Source of the DNA: Limnohabitans sp. Rim8
Lineage (GTDB): Bacteria > Pseudomonadota > Gammaproteobacteria > Burkholderiales > Burkholderiaceae_C
Direction: 5' to 3'
Assembly: GCF_945869175.1 (NCBI RefSeq)
Contig: NZ_CAMBNZ010000005.1
Location: 1-64,000 of the forward strand
DNA length: 64,000 nt
Made by a program: the position numbers and the translations under genes. Under the pieces are notes generated by a model. The model did not search any database and was not told the DNA's origin. It saw only the letters and a program-made list of their open reading frames with translations. How positions within the stretch are numbered: the stretch's first letter is position 1; the number at the start of each line of letters is the position of its first letter. Positions 45,547 through 53,641 of this stretch are shown here, one piece after another.

Positions 45547-46650
45547 TCAACGGACTTTGCTCACAGCTGTGCGGTCTTCAATCCACAAGCTGTAGCGCGA
45601 CATGGCAAAGCAGAACGCGAAATAAATGAAGGTGATGAAGAGGTAGGCTTCGATCTTGAAGGGACGCCAGTCGGCATCGGAGTTGAGCGCCAGACCCAAG
45701 GCACCCGTCAACTCGTACAGCGACACAATGGTCACCAAAGAAGTGTCTTTGAACAAGCCGATGAAGGTGTTCATGATGGAAGGCACCACGGTGGCCAGCG
45801 CCTGCGGCAGCACAATCATGCGTTGGGTCTGCCAGTAGCTCAGCCCCAGGGTGGCCGCCGCTTCGGTCTGCCCTTTGGGCAAAGCCTGCAAGCCGCCGCG
45901 GATGACTTCGGCCATGTAAGCCCCTGAAAACAGGGTGATGCCCACCACCACACGCACAAGCACGTCGATCTTCACGCCTTCGGGCATGAACAGCGGCAGC
46001 ATGAAGGAAGCCATGAACAGCACAGTGATCAGCGGCACGCCCCGCACCAACTCCACGTAAAGCGTGCACAAGGTCTTGATGGCCGGCATGTTGGAGCGCC
46101 GACCCAGCGCCACGAAGATGGCCAGAGGAAAGGCCAGCGTCATGGAAATCACCGTGAGCATCACCGTCAGCGGCAAGCCGCCCCACTGGTCGGTGTCGAC
46201 CGGGGTCAGACCCCCAAAGCCACCCTTCATGAGCACGAAGTAAACGGACAGCATGACCAACCAGACCAGCGGCAAAGCCTTGTTCCAAAAACGCGGCATG
46301 CAACTGATAACCACCACGCCCAACATCAGGGCTGTGGCGATCACCGGCCGCCAGTGCTCTGCTTCGGGGTAGCGGCCCATGACGATCAAGCGGCCTTTTT
46401 CGGAGATCACACCCCAGCAAGCCCCCACACCGCGCATGTCGTTACAGGCTTGCAAATGACTGCCGAAAACAGCCTGAAACAAGGCCCAGTCAAGCGAAGA
46501 CACCAGGGCCAGAAAGCCCAGAGCCAGCAAGACCAGCGACAAAACAGCGTTACCTACACTGGAGAACAGATTGGCACGCAACCAAGCCAGAGGACCTGAG
46601 CTGCGACCAGGCATAGGCCTGGCATCCAAGGATTTGAAAACATTGCTCAT
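45547..46650 (-). CDS. aapM: General L-amino-acid ABC transporter permease AapM-type
   Basis: 367 aa, longer than simple HisM-type permeases, with an N-terminal extension of extra helices typical of Aap/Bzt systems. HisM-like core with GLTPVDTDQWGGLPLTVMLT and EAAATLGLSYWQTQRMIVLP. CAGGAG precedes the ATG, one base after the aapQ stop. An in-frame start at 46680 lies inside aapQ and was rejected. Confidence 0.88.
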   Translation of the reverse strand: MSNVFKSLDARPMPGRSSGPLAWLRANLFSSVGNAVLSLVLLALGFLALVSSLDWALFQAVFGSHLQACNDMRGVGACWGVISEKGRLIVMGRYPEAEHWRPVIATALMLGVVVISCMPRFWNKALPLVWLVMLSVYFVLMKGGFGGLTPVDTDQWGGLPLTVMLTVISMTLAFPLAIFVALGRRSNMPAIKTLCTLYVELVRGVPLITVLFMASFMLPLFMPEGVKIDVLVRVVVGITLFSGAYMAEVIRGGLQALPKGQTEAAATLGLSYWQTQRMIVLPQALATVVPSIMNTFIGLFKDTSLVTIVSLYELTGALGLALNSDADWRPFKIEAYLFITFIYFAFCFAMSRYSLWIEDRTAVSKVR

Positions 46651-46651
46651 G

Positions 46652-47851
46652 TCAGCGCTCCTGAATGGCGGCACTGGCATTGAACCAGTTCATGAGGGCC
46701 GAAGTGATGAGGGACAGCGTCAAATACACCAACATCACGATGGACAAGGCCTCGATGGCCCGGCCTGTCTGGTTCAGTGTGGTGTTGGCAATCGACACCA
46801 GTTCGGGATAGCCGATGGCCACCGCCAAAGAAGAATTTTTCGTCAGGTTCAGGTATTGGCTGGTGAGCGGAGGAATGATCACCCGCAGCGCCTGGGGCAA
46901 GACCACCAAACGCATGGATTGGCTTTTGCTCAAGCCCAAAGAAGCCGAGGCTTCATGCTGACCCAAGGACACGGAGGCGATGCCAGACCGGACCACCTCG
47001 GCAATAAAGGACGCGGTGTAGAAAACCAAGCCGCACAGCAAGGCCATGAACTCGGGGCTGAACACGCCTCCGTCTTCAATCTGGAAGTCGCCCACTTTGG
47101 GAACATTCCACTCGGAAGGCGCACCCCCAGCCAACCAGCCCAAGACCATCAAGGCCAAGCTGACTGCCAAAGACACTCCCCAAACCGGACGGGTTTGACC
47201 TGTTTGGTCGAAATAAGCTTTGGCCTTGCGGCGGTAATAGATGGCAAACACCCCCCCCAAAGCAGCACCCAAAAGGGCCAGCGTTTGTCCGAGTTGCCAT
47301 TCGGGCCAAGGGAATGAAACTCCGTTTTTACTGAGGTAAAAATTGCCCAACTTCCAGGCCTTGTCGAAATCGGGCAATGCTTCGGTGAACACCAAATACC
47401 AAATCAACAACTGCAGGTAAACCGGGACATTGCGAAAGAACTCAACGTAGACATAGCAAACCTTGCGCACCAAGTAGTTGGCGGAAAACCGCCCCACACC
47501 CAACAGCACGCCCAACACAGTTGCCAACACTATGCCGATCACAGCCACCTTGAGCGTGTTGAGCATGCCAATGAAAAAGGCCACCAGATAAGTGCTGTTG
47601 GACGCGTACTCGATCATCGTTTCACTGATGTCAAAGCCAAACGGTTGGAACAAAAAGTCGTAACCGCTTTGGATGCCACGCAATCGCATGTTCGTCAGCG
47701 TGTTGCGCACCAGCAAGCCCACCAAGGCCAGAGCGGACAAAATCGCGACGATCTGGTAAAGGACCGATCGCCCTTCGCGGCTGCGCCAAGAAATGGATCG
47801 GTTTTTCTTGCCAGGCAAAGGCCTGGCCTCGATCATGGAAAAATGGGACAT
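46652..47851 (-). CDS. aapQ: General L-amino-acid ABC transporter permease AapQ-type
   Basis: 399 aa. Early helices (LYQIVAILSALALVGLLVRN), a FLFQPFGFDISETMIEY segment typical of AapQ/BztB, and the EAA loop EASASLGLSKSQSMRLVVLP near the C-terminus. Forms the heteromeric channel with AapM. A hairpin between it and aapJ probably lowers its expression relative to the binding protein. Confidence 0.9.
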   Translation of the reverse strand: MSHFSMIEARPLPGKKNRSISWRSREGRSVLYQIVAILSALALVGLLVRNTLTNMRLRGIQSGYDFLFQPFGFDISETMIEYASNSTYLVAFFIGMLNTLKVAVIGIVLATVLGVLLGVGRFSANYLVRKVCYVYVEFFRNVPVYLQLLIWYLVFTEALPDFDKAWKLGNFYLSKNGVSFPWPEWQLGQTLALLGAALGGVFAIYYRRKAKAYFDQTGQTRPVWGVSLAVSLALMVLGWLAGGAPSEWNVPKVGDFQIEDGGVFSPEFMALLCGLVFYTASFIAEVVRSGIASVSLGQHEASASLGLSKSQSMRLVVLPQALRVIIPPLTSQYLNLTKNSSLAVAIGYPELVSIANTTLNQTGRAIEALSIVMLVYLTLSLITSALMNWFNASAAIQER

Positions 47852-47884
47852 GGACAGGGCCTGAAGAAAACCACGGTTACAAAA

Positions 47885-47909
47885 GATACGCCCCGAGAAG
47901 GGGCGTATC
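47885..47909 (-). terminator. Attenuating hairpin between aapJ and aapQ
   Basis: GATACGCCCC / GGGGCGTATC, perfect 10-bp stem, followed by TTTT on the minus strand. Hairpins of this kind after binding-protein genes usually let only part of transcription pass to the permeases. Confidence 0.75.
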
Positions 47910-47933
47910 CAAAGTCTTTAAGTCAGACTGAAA

Positions 47934-48962
47934 TCAACGAAGGGGGGCTGCGTACATCAAGCCACCTTTGCTCCACTGATTGTTCAGGCCGCGTGGCAAG
48001 TTGATGGCCGTCTTGGGGCCCACGTTGCGCTCAAACATCTCGCCATAGTTGCCCGTGGTCTTGATGGCGCGGGCCAACCATTCTTTGTCCAGACCCAGGT
48101 GTTTGCCCAAATCTTCTGTGGCGCCCAACAAACGGCCCACTTGGGGGTTGTCGCTGGTTTTCATCTGGTCCACATTGGCTTGGGTGATGCCATACTCTTC
48201 GGCTTCGACCAAGCCACTCAAGACCCATTTGTTGATGGCAAACCACTCGTCATCGCCGCGGCGAACCATAGGGCCCAAAGGCTCTTTGGAGATCAAGTCA
48301 GGCAAAACAACGTGTGCCGCTGGATCTTTGGCTTCTTTGGCGCGAACCGAAGCGAGACCCGATGCGTCGGTGGTGTAAGCCTGGCAACGGCCAGAGAAGT
48401 AAGCGCCAGTGGCCGCTTCCACTTTCTCAAACACCACGGGCTTGAGGTTCAGCTTGTTGGCACGGGAGAAATCGGTCAGGTTTTTCTCGGTGGTGGTGCC
48501 AGACTGCACGCAAATCGTTGCACCCTTGAGTTGCTTGGCGCTGGTGATTTTGCCTTTTGGCACCATGAAGCCTTGGCCGTCATAGTAATTGGCACCGATG
48601 AAATGCAAACCCAAAGAGCCATCGCGGTTCAAGGTGTTGGTGGTATTGCGAGCCAACACATCCACTTCACCGGACTGCAAAGCGGTGAAGCGCTGTTGCG
48701 CTGTCAAAGGCACGTATTTGACTTTGGTGGCGTCGCTCAGCACGGCTGCGGCCAGCGCACGGCAATGGTCGACATCCAGACCTGACCAGTTGCCGCTGGA
48801 GTCAGCCGCAGAAAAGCCTGCCAAGCCCGTGTTGACGCCGCAAACGATTTGTCCGCGTTGCTTGATCTGGTCCAGTGTTTTGCCCGCCATGGCCGAAGTG
48901 CCGGCCATCAAGCCGGCGGTTGCCAATACGGCAGCGATCACGGTATGCGCATGATTTTTCAT
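47934..48962 (-). CDS. aapJ: General L-amino-acid-binding periplasmic protein AapJ-type
   Basis: 342 aa with a Sec signal peptide ending SAMAGK. SBP family 3 motifs: RGQIVCGVNTGLAGFSA, WSGLDVDHCRALAAAVLSD, RFTALQSGEVDVLARNTTNT. Two pairs of cysteines are likely disulfides. The length (about 340) is that of AapJ/BztA rather than ArgT. GAGGAA before ATG. First gene of the transporter operon. Confidence 0.93.
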   Translation of the reverse strand: MKNHAHTVIAAVLATAGLMAGTSAMAGKTLDQIKQRGQIVCGVNTGLAGFSAADSSGNWSGLDVDHCRALAAAVLSDATKVKYVPLTAQQRFTALQSGEVDVLARNTTNTLNRDGSLGLHFIGANYYDGQGFMVPKGKITSAKQLKGATICVQSGTTTEKNLTDFSRANKLNLKPVVFEKVEAATGAYFSGRCQAYTTDASGLASVRAKEAKDPAAHVVLPDLISKEPLGPMVRRGDDEWFAINKWVLSGLVEAEEYGITQANVDQMKTSDNPQVGRLLGATEDLGKHLGLDKEWLARAIKTTGNYGEMFERNVGPKTAINLPRGLNNQWSKGGLMYAAPLR

Positions 48963-49036
48963 GGTTTGTTCCTCTTTCCAATGTTGAGCGGCAAAACGCC
49001 ACTTGATGATTAAAAGCCAAATCTGAGACCGAACTG

Positions 49037-49054
49037 CCTAGGAGCTTCCCTAGG
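49037..49054. repeat. Two CCTAGG palindromes 12 bp apart in the aapJ upstream region
   Basis: CCTAGG at 49037-49042 and 49049-49054, about 75-90 bp before the aapJ ATG. CTAG is a rare tetranucleotide in this kind of genome, so a pair at one-turn spacing in a promoter region looks like a regulator site. Otherwise 48963-49235 contains no gene. Confidence 0.4.
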
Positions 49055-49235
49055 TGGGGTCCGCACTCAAAAAACCGAAAGGCCGCACCATCTTGATGCA
49101 AGGACCCAACCCGCAGTCCTTCAAAGCACAAAACGCGCCCGAATCGCGGCTTGGAAGGATTGTGCGGTAAAAAGCGGCCGCCCCCCGTAGCCCCTTGAAA
49201 TGAATAGGGTCTCTCTGCACAGCGTCCCAACTGTT

Positions 49236-49505
49236 TCAAGAGGCCGCATCTTGATCACGCAGCAAGACCCGCATGTTTTGCAGCGCCTGCAGAAATCCCA
49301 AAGCCTGGGCATACAAGATCTGCCCTGCCGGTGTCAATTGGGTGGGGTAAGAACTGCGGTCCACCAAATCGGTCCCCGCCCATGCCTCCAGCGACTGGAT
49401 GCGCCGCGAAAAAGCCGGCTGCGTGACATGCCGTAACTGAGCCGAGCGGCTGAAACTGCGGGTTTCAGCCAAACTCACAAAATCTTCAAGCCACTTGGTT
49501 TCCAT
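49236..49505 (-). pseudogene. LysR-type regulator reduced to its HTH domain
   Basis: 89 aa from METKWLEDFVSLAETRSFSR. Complete LysR winged helix (AQLRHVTQPAFSRRIQSLEAW, then LTPAGQILYAQA) and the start of the linker helix, then a stop. The ~200-residue effector domain is absent and none of the three frames in the next 270 bp resembles it. It lies directly upstream of aapJ and may once have regulated it. A stand-alone HTH protein is possible. Confidence 0.65.
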
Positions 49506-49533
49506 CGGTGATGGGTTCCTGTCCTTGTGCGGT

Positions 49534-51366
49534 TCAATCCGTGGATTGTTGCAGCGCCCACATGCTGGCGTAGCGCCCGTTTTGGGCCAACAAGGCCACG
49601 TGGTTGCCGCGTTCAATGATCTGCCCGGCGTCCATCACCAAAATCTCGTGCGCATCGACCACGGTGGACAGGCGGTGCGCGATCACCAAGGTCGTTTTGT
49701 TTTGTGCCACGCTGGCCAACTCGGCCTGAATGGCACGTTCGTTGGCCGAGTCCAGCGCCGAAGTGGCTTCGTCGAACACCAAAATCGGCGGATCTTTGAG
49801 CAGGGTACGGGCGATGGCCACGCGCTGCTTTTCCCCACCTGAGAGCTTCAAGCCCCGCTCACCCACCGAAGTCTGGTAGCCCTTGGGCGTGGAAGCAATG
49901 AAGTCGTGGATGCGGGCCGCACGGGCTGCGCCTTCGATCTCGACCTGACTGGCCCCGGGACGGCCATACGCAATGTTGTAGGCCACGCTGTCATTGAAGA
50001 GCACGGTGTCTTGCGGCACGATGCCCAAGGCTTGGCGCACACTGCTTTGTGTCACTTGGCGAATGTCCTGCGCGGCGATGCGAATAAAACCTTGCTGCAC
50101 GTCGTAAAAACGGAACATCAAGCGCGCCAGTGTCGACTTGCCTGAGCCCGACGGGCCCACGACCGCCACGGTTTTTCCGGCAGGAATGGTGAAACTGATG
50201 TCTTTGAGGATCGGGCGGTCGCTTTCGTAGGCAAAGGACACCCGGTCAAACACCACATCAGGCGCGCCTTGCAAAGCGAGCGCCTGCGCACCGGGTGCAT
50301 CGGCCACTTCGCGTTCGCGGTCCATCAGCACAAACATCTTGTCCAAATCGGTCAGGCTTTGCTTGATCTCCCTGTAAAGCACGCCCAAAAAGTTGAGTGG
50401 AATGTAAAGCTGGATCATGAAGGCGTTGATCATCACCAGATCGCCCAACGTCATGCGCCCGGCCACCACGCCTTCGGTGGCTCGCCAGAGCATCGCCACC
50501 AAAGCTGAAGCGATGATGAGCTGCTGCCCGGTGTTGAGCACCGACAAGGTGGTCTGCGCCTTGAGCCGGGCCAGGCGCAGGCGCTCCAGGCTTTCGTCGT
50601 AACGTCCCGCCTCAAAATGTTCATTGCCAAAATACTTGACGGTTTCGTAGTTCAAGAGCGAATCGATGGCCCGGGTGTGTGCGGCCGAATCGAACTCGTT
50701 GGCCTGTTTGCGAAACTGGGTGCGCCACTCGGTGATGCGCACCGTGAAAAAGATGTACAGCGCCAAAGCCAACAGCGTGATGCCCGCAAACCAGGCATCG
50801 AATTTCACGGCCAGAATCGTCAACACCAAACCCACCTCGACCAGGGTGGGGATGATGCTGTACAAAGAATAAGAGATCAGCGATTCAATGCCACGCACCC
50901 CACGCTCGATGTCGCGCGTCATCCCCCCTGTCTGCCGCGCCAAGTGAAAGCGCAGACTCAGGGCATGCAGGTGTTCAAAAGTTTGCAAGGCGATGCTGCG
51001 CGAGGCCCCCTGGGTGGCTTTGGCAAACACCAACTCGCGCAGCTCGGTGAACGCCGAAGTCAGCAAACGCAAAGCACCATAACCCACCAACAAGGCCACC
51101 GGCACCACCAGCACGGCTTGCGGATCGCCCGGCTTGAGGCTCATGGCATCGACCAATTCCTTGAGCAGCAAGGGCACGCTCACATTCGCCAACTTCGCGC
51201 TCACCATCAGGCTCAAAGCGATGACCACACGCCACTTGTATTGCCAAAGGTAGGGCAAAAGTCGGGACAGGGTTTGCCAGTCACCGCCGGCAGGGGGCTG
51301 TGCGGCCTGACCTGAAGGTTTGCCGGGCGGAGCAGCAGAAGGAGCGGTTTCGCCGTGGTGGCGCAT
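49534..51366 (-). CDS. Atm1/HMT1-type ABC exporter
   Basis: 610 aa half-transporter. Six membrane helices, with the Atm1-family signatures RDIERGVRGIESLI and LLNYETVKYFGNEHFE, which line the glutathione site, then the ATPase with VVGPSGSGKSTLARLMFRFY, LSGGEKQRVAIARTLL and VFDEATSALDS. Bacterial relatives export glutathione-metal or -sulfur species. Start taken at MRHHGETAP; the 51423 frame overlaps the divergent thioesterase promoter. Confidence 0.9.
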   Translation of the reverse strand: MRHHGETAPSAAPPGKPSGQAAQPPAGGDWQTLSRLLPYLWQYKWRVVIALSLMVSAKLANVSVPLLLKELVDAMSLKPGDPQAVLVVPVALLVGYGALRLLTSAFTELRELVFAKATQGASRSIALQTFEHLHALSLRFHLARQTGGMTRDIERGVRGIESLISYSLYSIIPTLVEVGLVLTILAVKFDAWFAGITLLALALYIFFTVRITEWRTQFRKQANEFDSAAHTRAIDSLLNYETVKYFGNEHFEAGRYDESLERLRLARLKAQTTLSVLNTGQQLIIASALVAMLWRATEGVVAGRMTLGDLVMINAFMIQLYIPLNFLGVLYREIKQSLTDLDKMFVLMDREREVADAPGAQALALQGAPDVVFDRVSFAYESDRPILKDISFTIPAGKTVAVVGPSGSGKSTLARLMFRFYDVQQGFIRIAAQDIRQVTQSSVRQALGIVPQDTVLFNDSVAYNIAYGRPGASQVEIEGAARAARIHDFIASTPKGYQTSVGERGLKLSGGEKQRVAIARTLLKDPPILVFDEATSALDSANERAIQAELASVAQNKTTLVIAHRLSTVVDAHEILVMDAGQIIERGNHVALLAQNGRYASMWALQQSTD

Positions 51367-51407
51367 AAGGGACAATCCAGTCTTGATGTTAACCACCGAT
51401 TGTGCCC

Positions 51408-51818
51408 ATGTCCGACGCCCCACACCCCCAAGCCGTGTCTTTGCCCACCGACCAAGAGCTGGTGCTGAAGGTCATTCCCATGCCGGCCGACTGCAATGCC
51501 AGCGGGGACATCTTTGGCGGCTGGGTCATGGCGCAAGTCGACTTGGCTGGTGCTGTTTTGCCGGCCCGGCGCGTGCGCGGGCGCATGGTGACCGTGGCGG
51601 TGAACGAGTTCATTTTTAAGCAGGCCGTCAAGGTCGGCGACATCTTGTCATTCTTTTCCCGGATCGTGCGTGTAGGCCGCACCTCGGTCACGGTGAAGGT
51701 CGAGGTGTTTGCCGAACGCTTTCAGTTGCAAGGCCAGTACATCAAGGTGACAGAAGCCAGCCTGACCTACGTGGCGGTAGACGACCAGGGCAAGCCGAGG
51801 TTGGTGCCCGCCGAGTGA
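51408..51818 (+). CDS. Acyl-CoA thioesterase, hot-dog fold (YciA-like)
   Basis: 136 aa. Motif MPADCNASGDIFGGWVMAQVD with the catalytic Asp region, then VNEFIFKQAVKVGDILSFFS and VKVEVFAER. Hydrolyses acyl-CoAs, probably short to medium chain. No ribosome site; a GTG at 51402 is an alternative start. It diverges from the Atm1-type gene, about 41 bp between starts. Confidence 0.9.
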   Translation: MSDAPHPQAVSLPTDQELVLKVIPMPADCNASGDIFGGWVMAQVDLAGAVLPARRVRGRMVTVAVNEFIFKQAVKVGDILSFFSRIVRVGRTSVTVKVEVFAERFQLQGQYIKVTEASLTYVAVDDQGKPRLVPAE

Positions 51819-51848
51819 TGCACGTGTTCTGGGCGCAGGCTCAGACCG

Positions 51849-52331
51849 TCAAGAGACGATGTAAGCGGCAGCGCCCGTCGACATCAAGGTGCCATCGGGC
51901 CCACAAAACTCCATGCGCGATGAGCCCACACGCGAGCCCACGCGCAAAGCATTGGCCGTGATGGTGAAGTGCTCGCCAATACCCGGGCGCAAATAATCCA
52001 CGCGCAAGTCGATGGTGCCCAGCTTGGCAAAACGCTCCAGGCGCTTGGCTGGCGGCTCGTCCATGTGCTTGGCCGCCAGCGCGGCCATGACGGCGGCGCT
52101 GCCGATGGCGTCCAGCACCGCACTGATGACCCCGCCGTGGATGCGGTTGTAGGCAAAATGCCCAACCAACTCCGGCCGCATGTCGACGCGGGCCACCACA
52201 CCCTCAGGTGTCACCTTGACGAGCTTGAGGCCCAAGGTTTTGTTGAAGACAATTTTGTCTTCAAAAATCTGGCGGAAACCTTCGATGTATTCGGGCTCAA
52301 GAACGACAGGGGTGGAGTGGCTGTGGGGCAT
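51849..52331 (-). CDS. PaaI-type hot-dog thioesterase
   Basis: 160 aa. Family signature HFAYNRIHGGVISAVLDAIG with catalytic Asp, followed by LGTIDLRVDYLRPG. It is downstream of the enoyl-CoA hydratase on the same strand with 48 bp between them, so it may belong to the acyl-CoA operon. It converges on the YciA-like gene. Confidence 0.88.
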   Translation of the reverse strand: MPHSHSTPVVLEPEYIEGFRQIFEDKIVFNKTLGLKLVKVTPEGVVARVDMRPELVGHFAYNRIHGGVISAVLDAIGSAAVMAALAAKHMDEPPAKRLERFAKLGTIDLRVDYLRPGIGEHFTITANALRVGSRVGSSRMEFCGPDGTLMSTGAAAYIVS

Positions 52332-52379
52332 GCACTCGATTCTATGGAAAGAAAAGCCCCGCCCAGCAAGATCCCGAGG

Positions 52380-53141
52380 TCAAACTTTGCTGAAGTCGGG
52401 TTTGCGTTTTTCCATGAAAGCGCCGAAGGCCTCTTTGGCAGCGGGCTCGCGCAGCATGCGGCCAAAGCTCTTGCCCTCTTCGTCCATCTTTTGCAACACG
52501 GCTTGGGTGTCGCCTTTCATCAACCGTTTGGTCTCAATCAAAGAAGGCAGCGGTTTTCCTGCCAACTTGCGGGCTTGCGCTTGCGCATAGCCGTTGACTT
52601 CGGTAGGCGGCACCACCCGGTTGACCAAACCCACCTCTTGCGCCGCCTCAGCAAAAAAGGGCTCACCCATGAGCAACGCTTCTGCGGCGCGGTGGTAGCC
52701 GAACATGCGCGGGGCCAACAGGCTCGAAGCCGCCTCAGGGCACAAACCCAAATTCACGAAAGGCATGGAAAACGCGGCGTTGTCACCTGCATAGACCAAG
52801 TCGCAGTGGAACAGCATGGTGGTGCCAATGCCCACCGCAGGGCCAGCCACAGCGGCCAGCAAGGGCTTTTCAAAGGTGGCGATGCCCCTCAGGAATCGGA
52901 ACACAGGCGATTCTTGTGTGCTGGGCGGCTGGTTCAAAAAGTCGCCAATGTCGTTGCCCGCGCTGAAGATGCTTTCATGTCCTTGGAACAACACCACGCG
53001 CACATTGGCGTCTGCAGCCGCTTGGTCAACAGCGTCGGCCATGGCCGCGTACATGCTGGAAGTGATGGAGTTTTTTTTGTCCAGACGGTTGAAGGTGATC
53101 GTCATCACCCCCGCGTCGATGTGGGTCAGGATGTCAGACAT
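52380..53141 (-). CDS. Enoyl-CoA hydratase/isomerase family protein
   Basis: 253 aa from MSDILTHIDAGV; an in-frame ATG at 53264 falls inside DUF2147 and was rejected. Crotonase fold with oxyanion segments FSAGNDIGDF and GPAVGIGTTML, and FVNLGLCPEAASSLL where active hydratases carry catalytic Glu. Probably beta-oxidation or degradation of a specific acyl-CoA. Confidence 0.88.
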   Translation of the reverse strand: MSDILTHIDAGVMTITFNRLDKKNSITSSMYAAMADAVDQAAADANVRVVLFQGHESIFSAGNDIGDFLNQPPSTQESPVFRFLRGIATFEKPLLAAVAGPAVGIGTTMLFHCDLVYAGDNAAFSMPFVNLGLCPEAASSLLAPRMFGYHRAAEALLMGEPFFAEAAQEVGLVNRVVPPTEVNGYAQAQARKLAGKPLPSLIETKRLMKGDTQAVLQKMDEEGKSFGRMLREPAAKEAFGAFMEKRKPDFSKV

Positions 53142-53178
53142 GGCGTTCCTTGTGGTGTGTCGTGCAGAGTGATAAGCG

Positions 53179-53628
53179 TTACTGAATACGAATCCAGGTT
53201 TGCGAGCGTCCCAAAAGAGGGGTACCGATGTAGCCGCGAACTTCGAGCTTTTTGCCGCCCTCAATGGGGGTCAGGCGCAGGCTGTAGTTTTTGCCGTTTT
53301 CAGGATCAAGGATTTTCCCACCTTCCCACACCGCTTTGCCGTCACCTTGTTGACCGCCACGGATGATTTCCATGCCCAGTTTGGGCTTGCCCTTGCGGTC
53401 ATCGGTGCACAGATTGCAAATGGGGTCGGTATTGGGGTTGTTTTGCAGTGAGCGCTCCACCACGCCTGAGAGGCCCGCACTGGCCGTTTGGGTGATGCGG
53501 ATTTCTGCTTTGGGCTGCTTGCTCTCATCGTCGATGCTGCGCCACAGGCCCACAGGGCTCATTTGAGCCTGCGCCAGCAAAGTGAACAAACCGAGGGTCA
53601 GTGCGGTTGTTTGTTTGACCATGTTCAT
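53179..53628 (-). CDS. DUF2147 family exported protein
   Basis: 149 aa. Signal peptide ending AQAQ, then PVGLWRSIDDESKQPKAEIRI, the cysteine pair CNLCTDDRKGKP, and YSLRLTPIEGGKKLEVRGYIG, the DUF2147 pattern. Function unknown. Lies between two acyl-CoA enzyme genes, 13 bp after the dehydrogenase. Confidence 0.85.
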   Translation of the reverse strand: MNMVKQTTALTLGLFTLLAQAQMSPVGLWRSIDDESKQPKAEIRITQTASAGLSGVVERSLQNNPNTDPICNLCTDDRKGKPKLGMEIIRGGQQGDGKAVWEGGKILDPENGKNYSLRLTPIEGGKKLEVRGYIGTPLLGRSQTWIRIQ

Positions 53629-53641
53629 GCCGTGCCGTTGA

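Noticed and set aside
48802-49239. 145-codon minus-strand frame upstream of and into aapJ
   Set aside because: Out of frame with AapJ, no LysR effector-domain similarity; chance frame across the promoter region.
51969-53366. 465-codon plus-strand frame across thioesterase, hydratase and DUF2147
   Set aside because: Antisense to three recognisable genes, no motif of its own.
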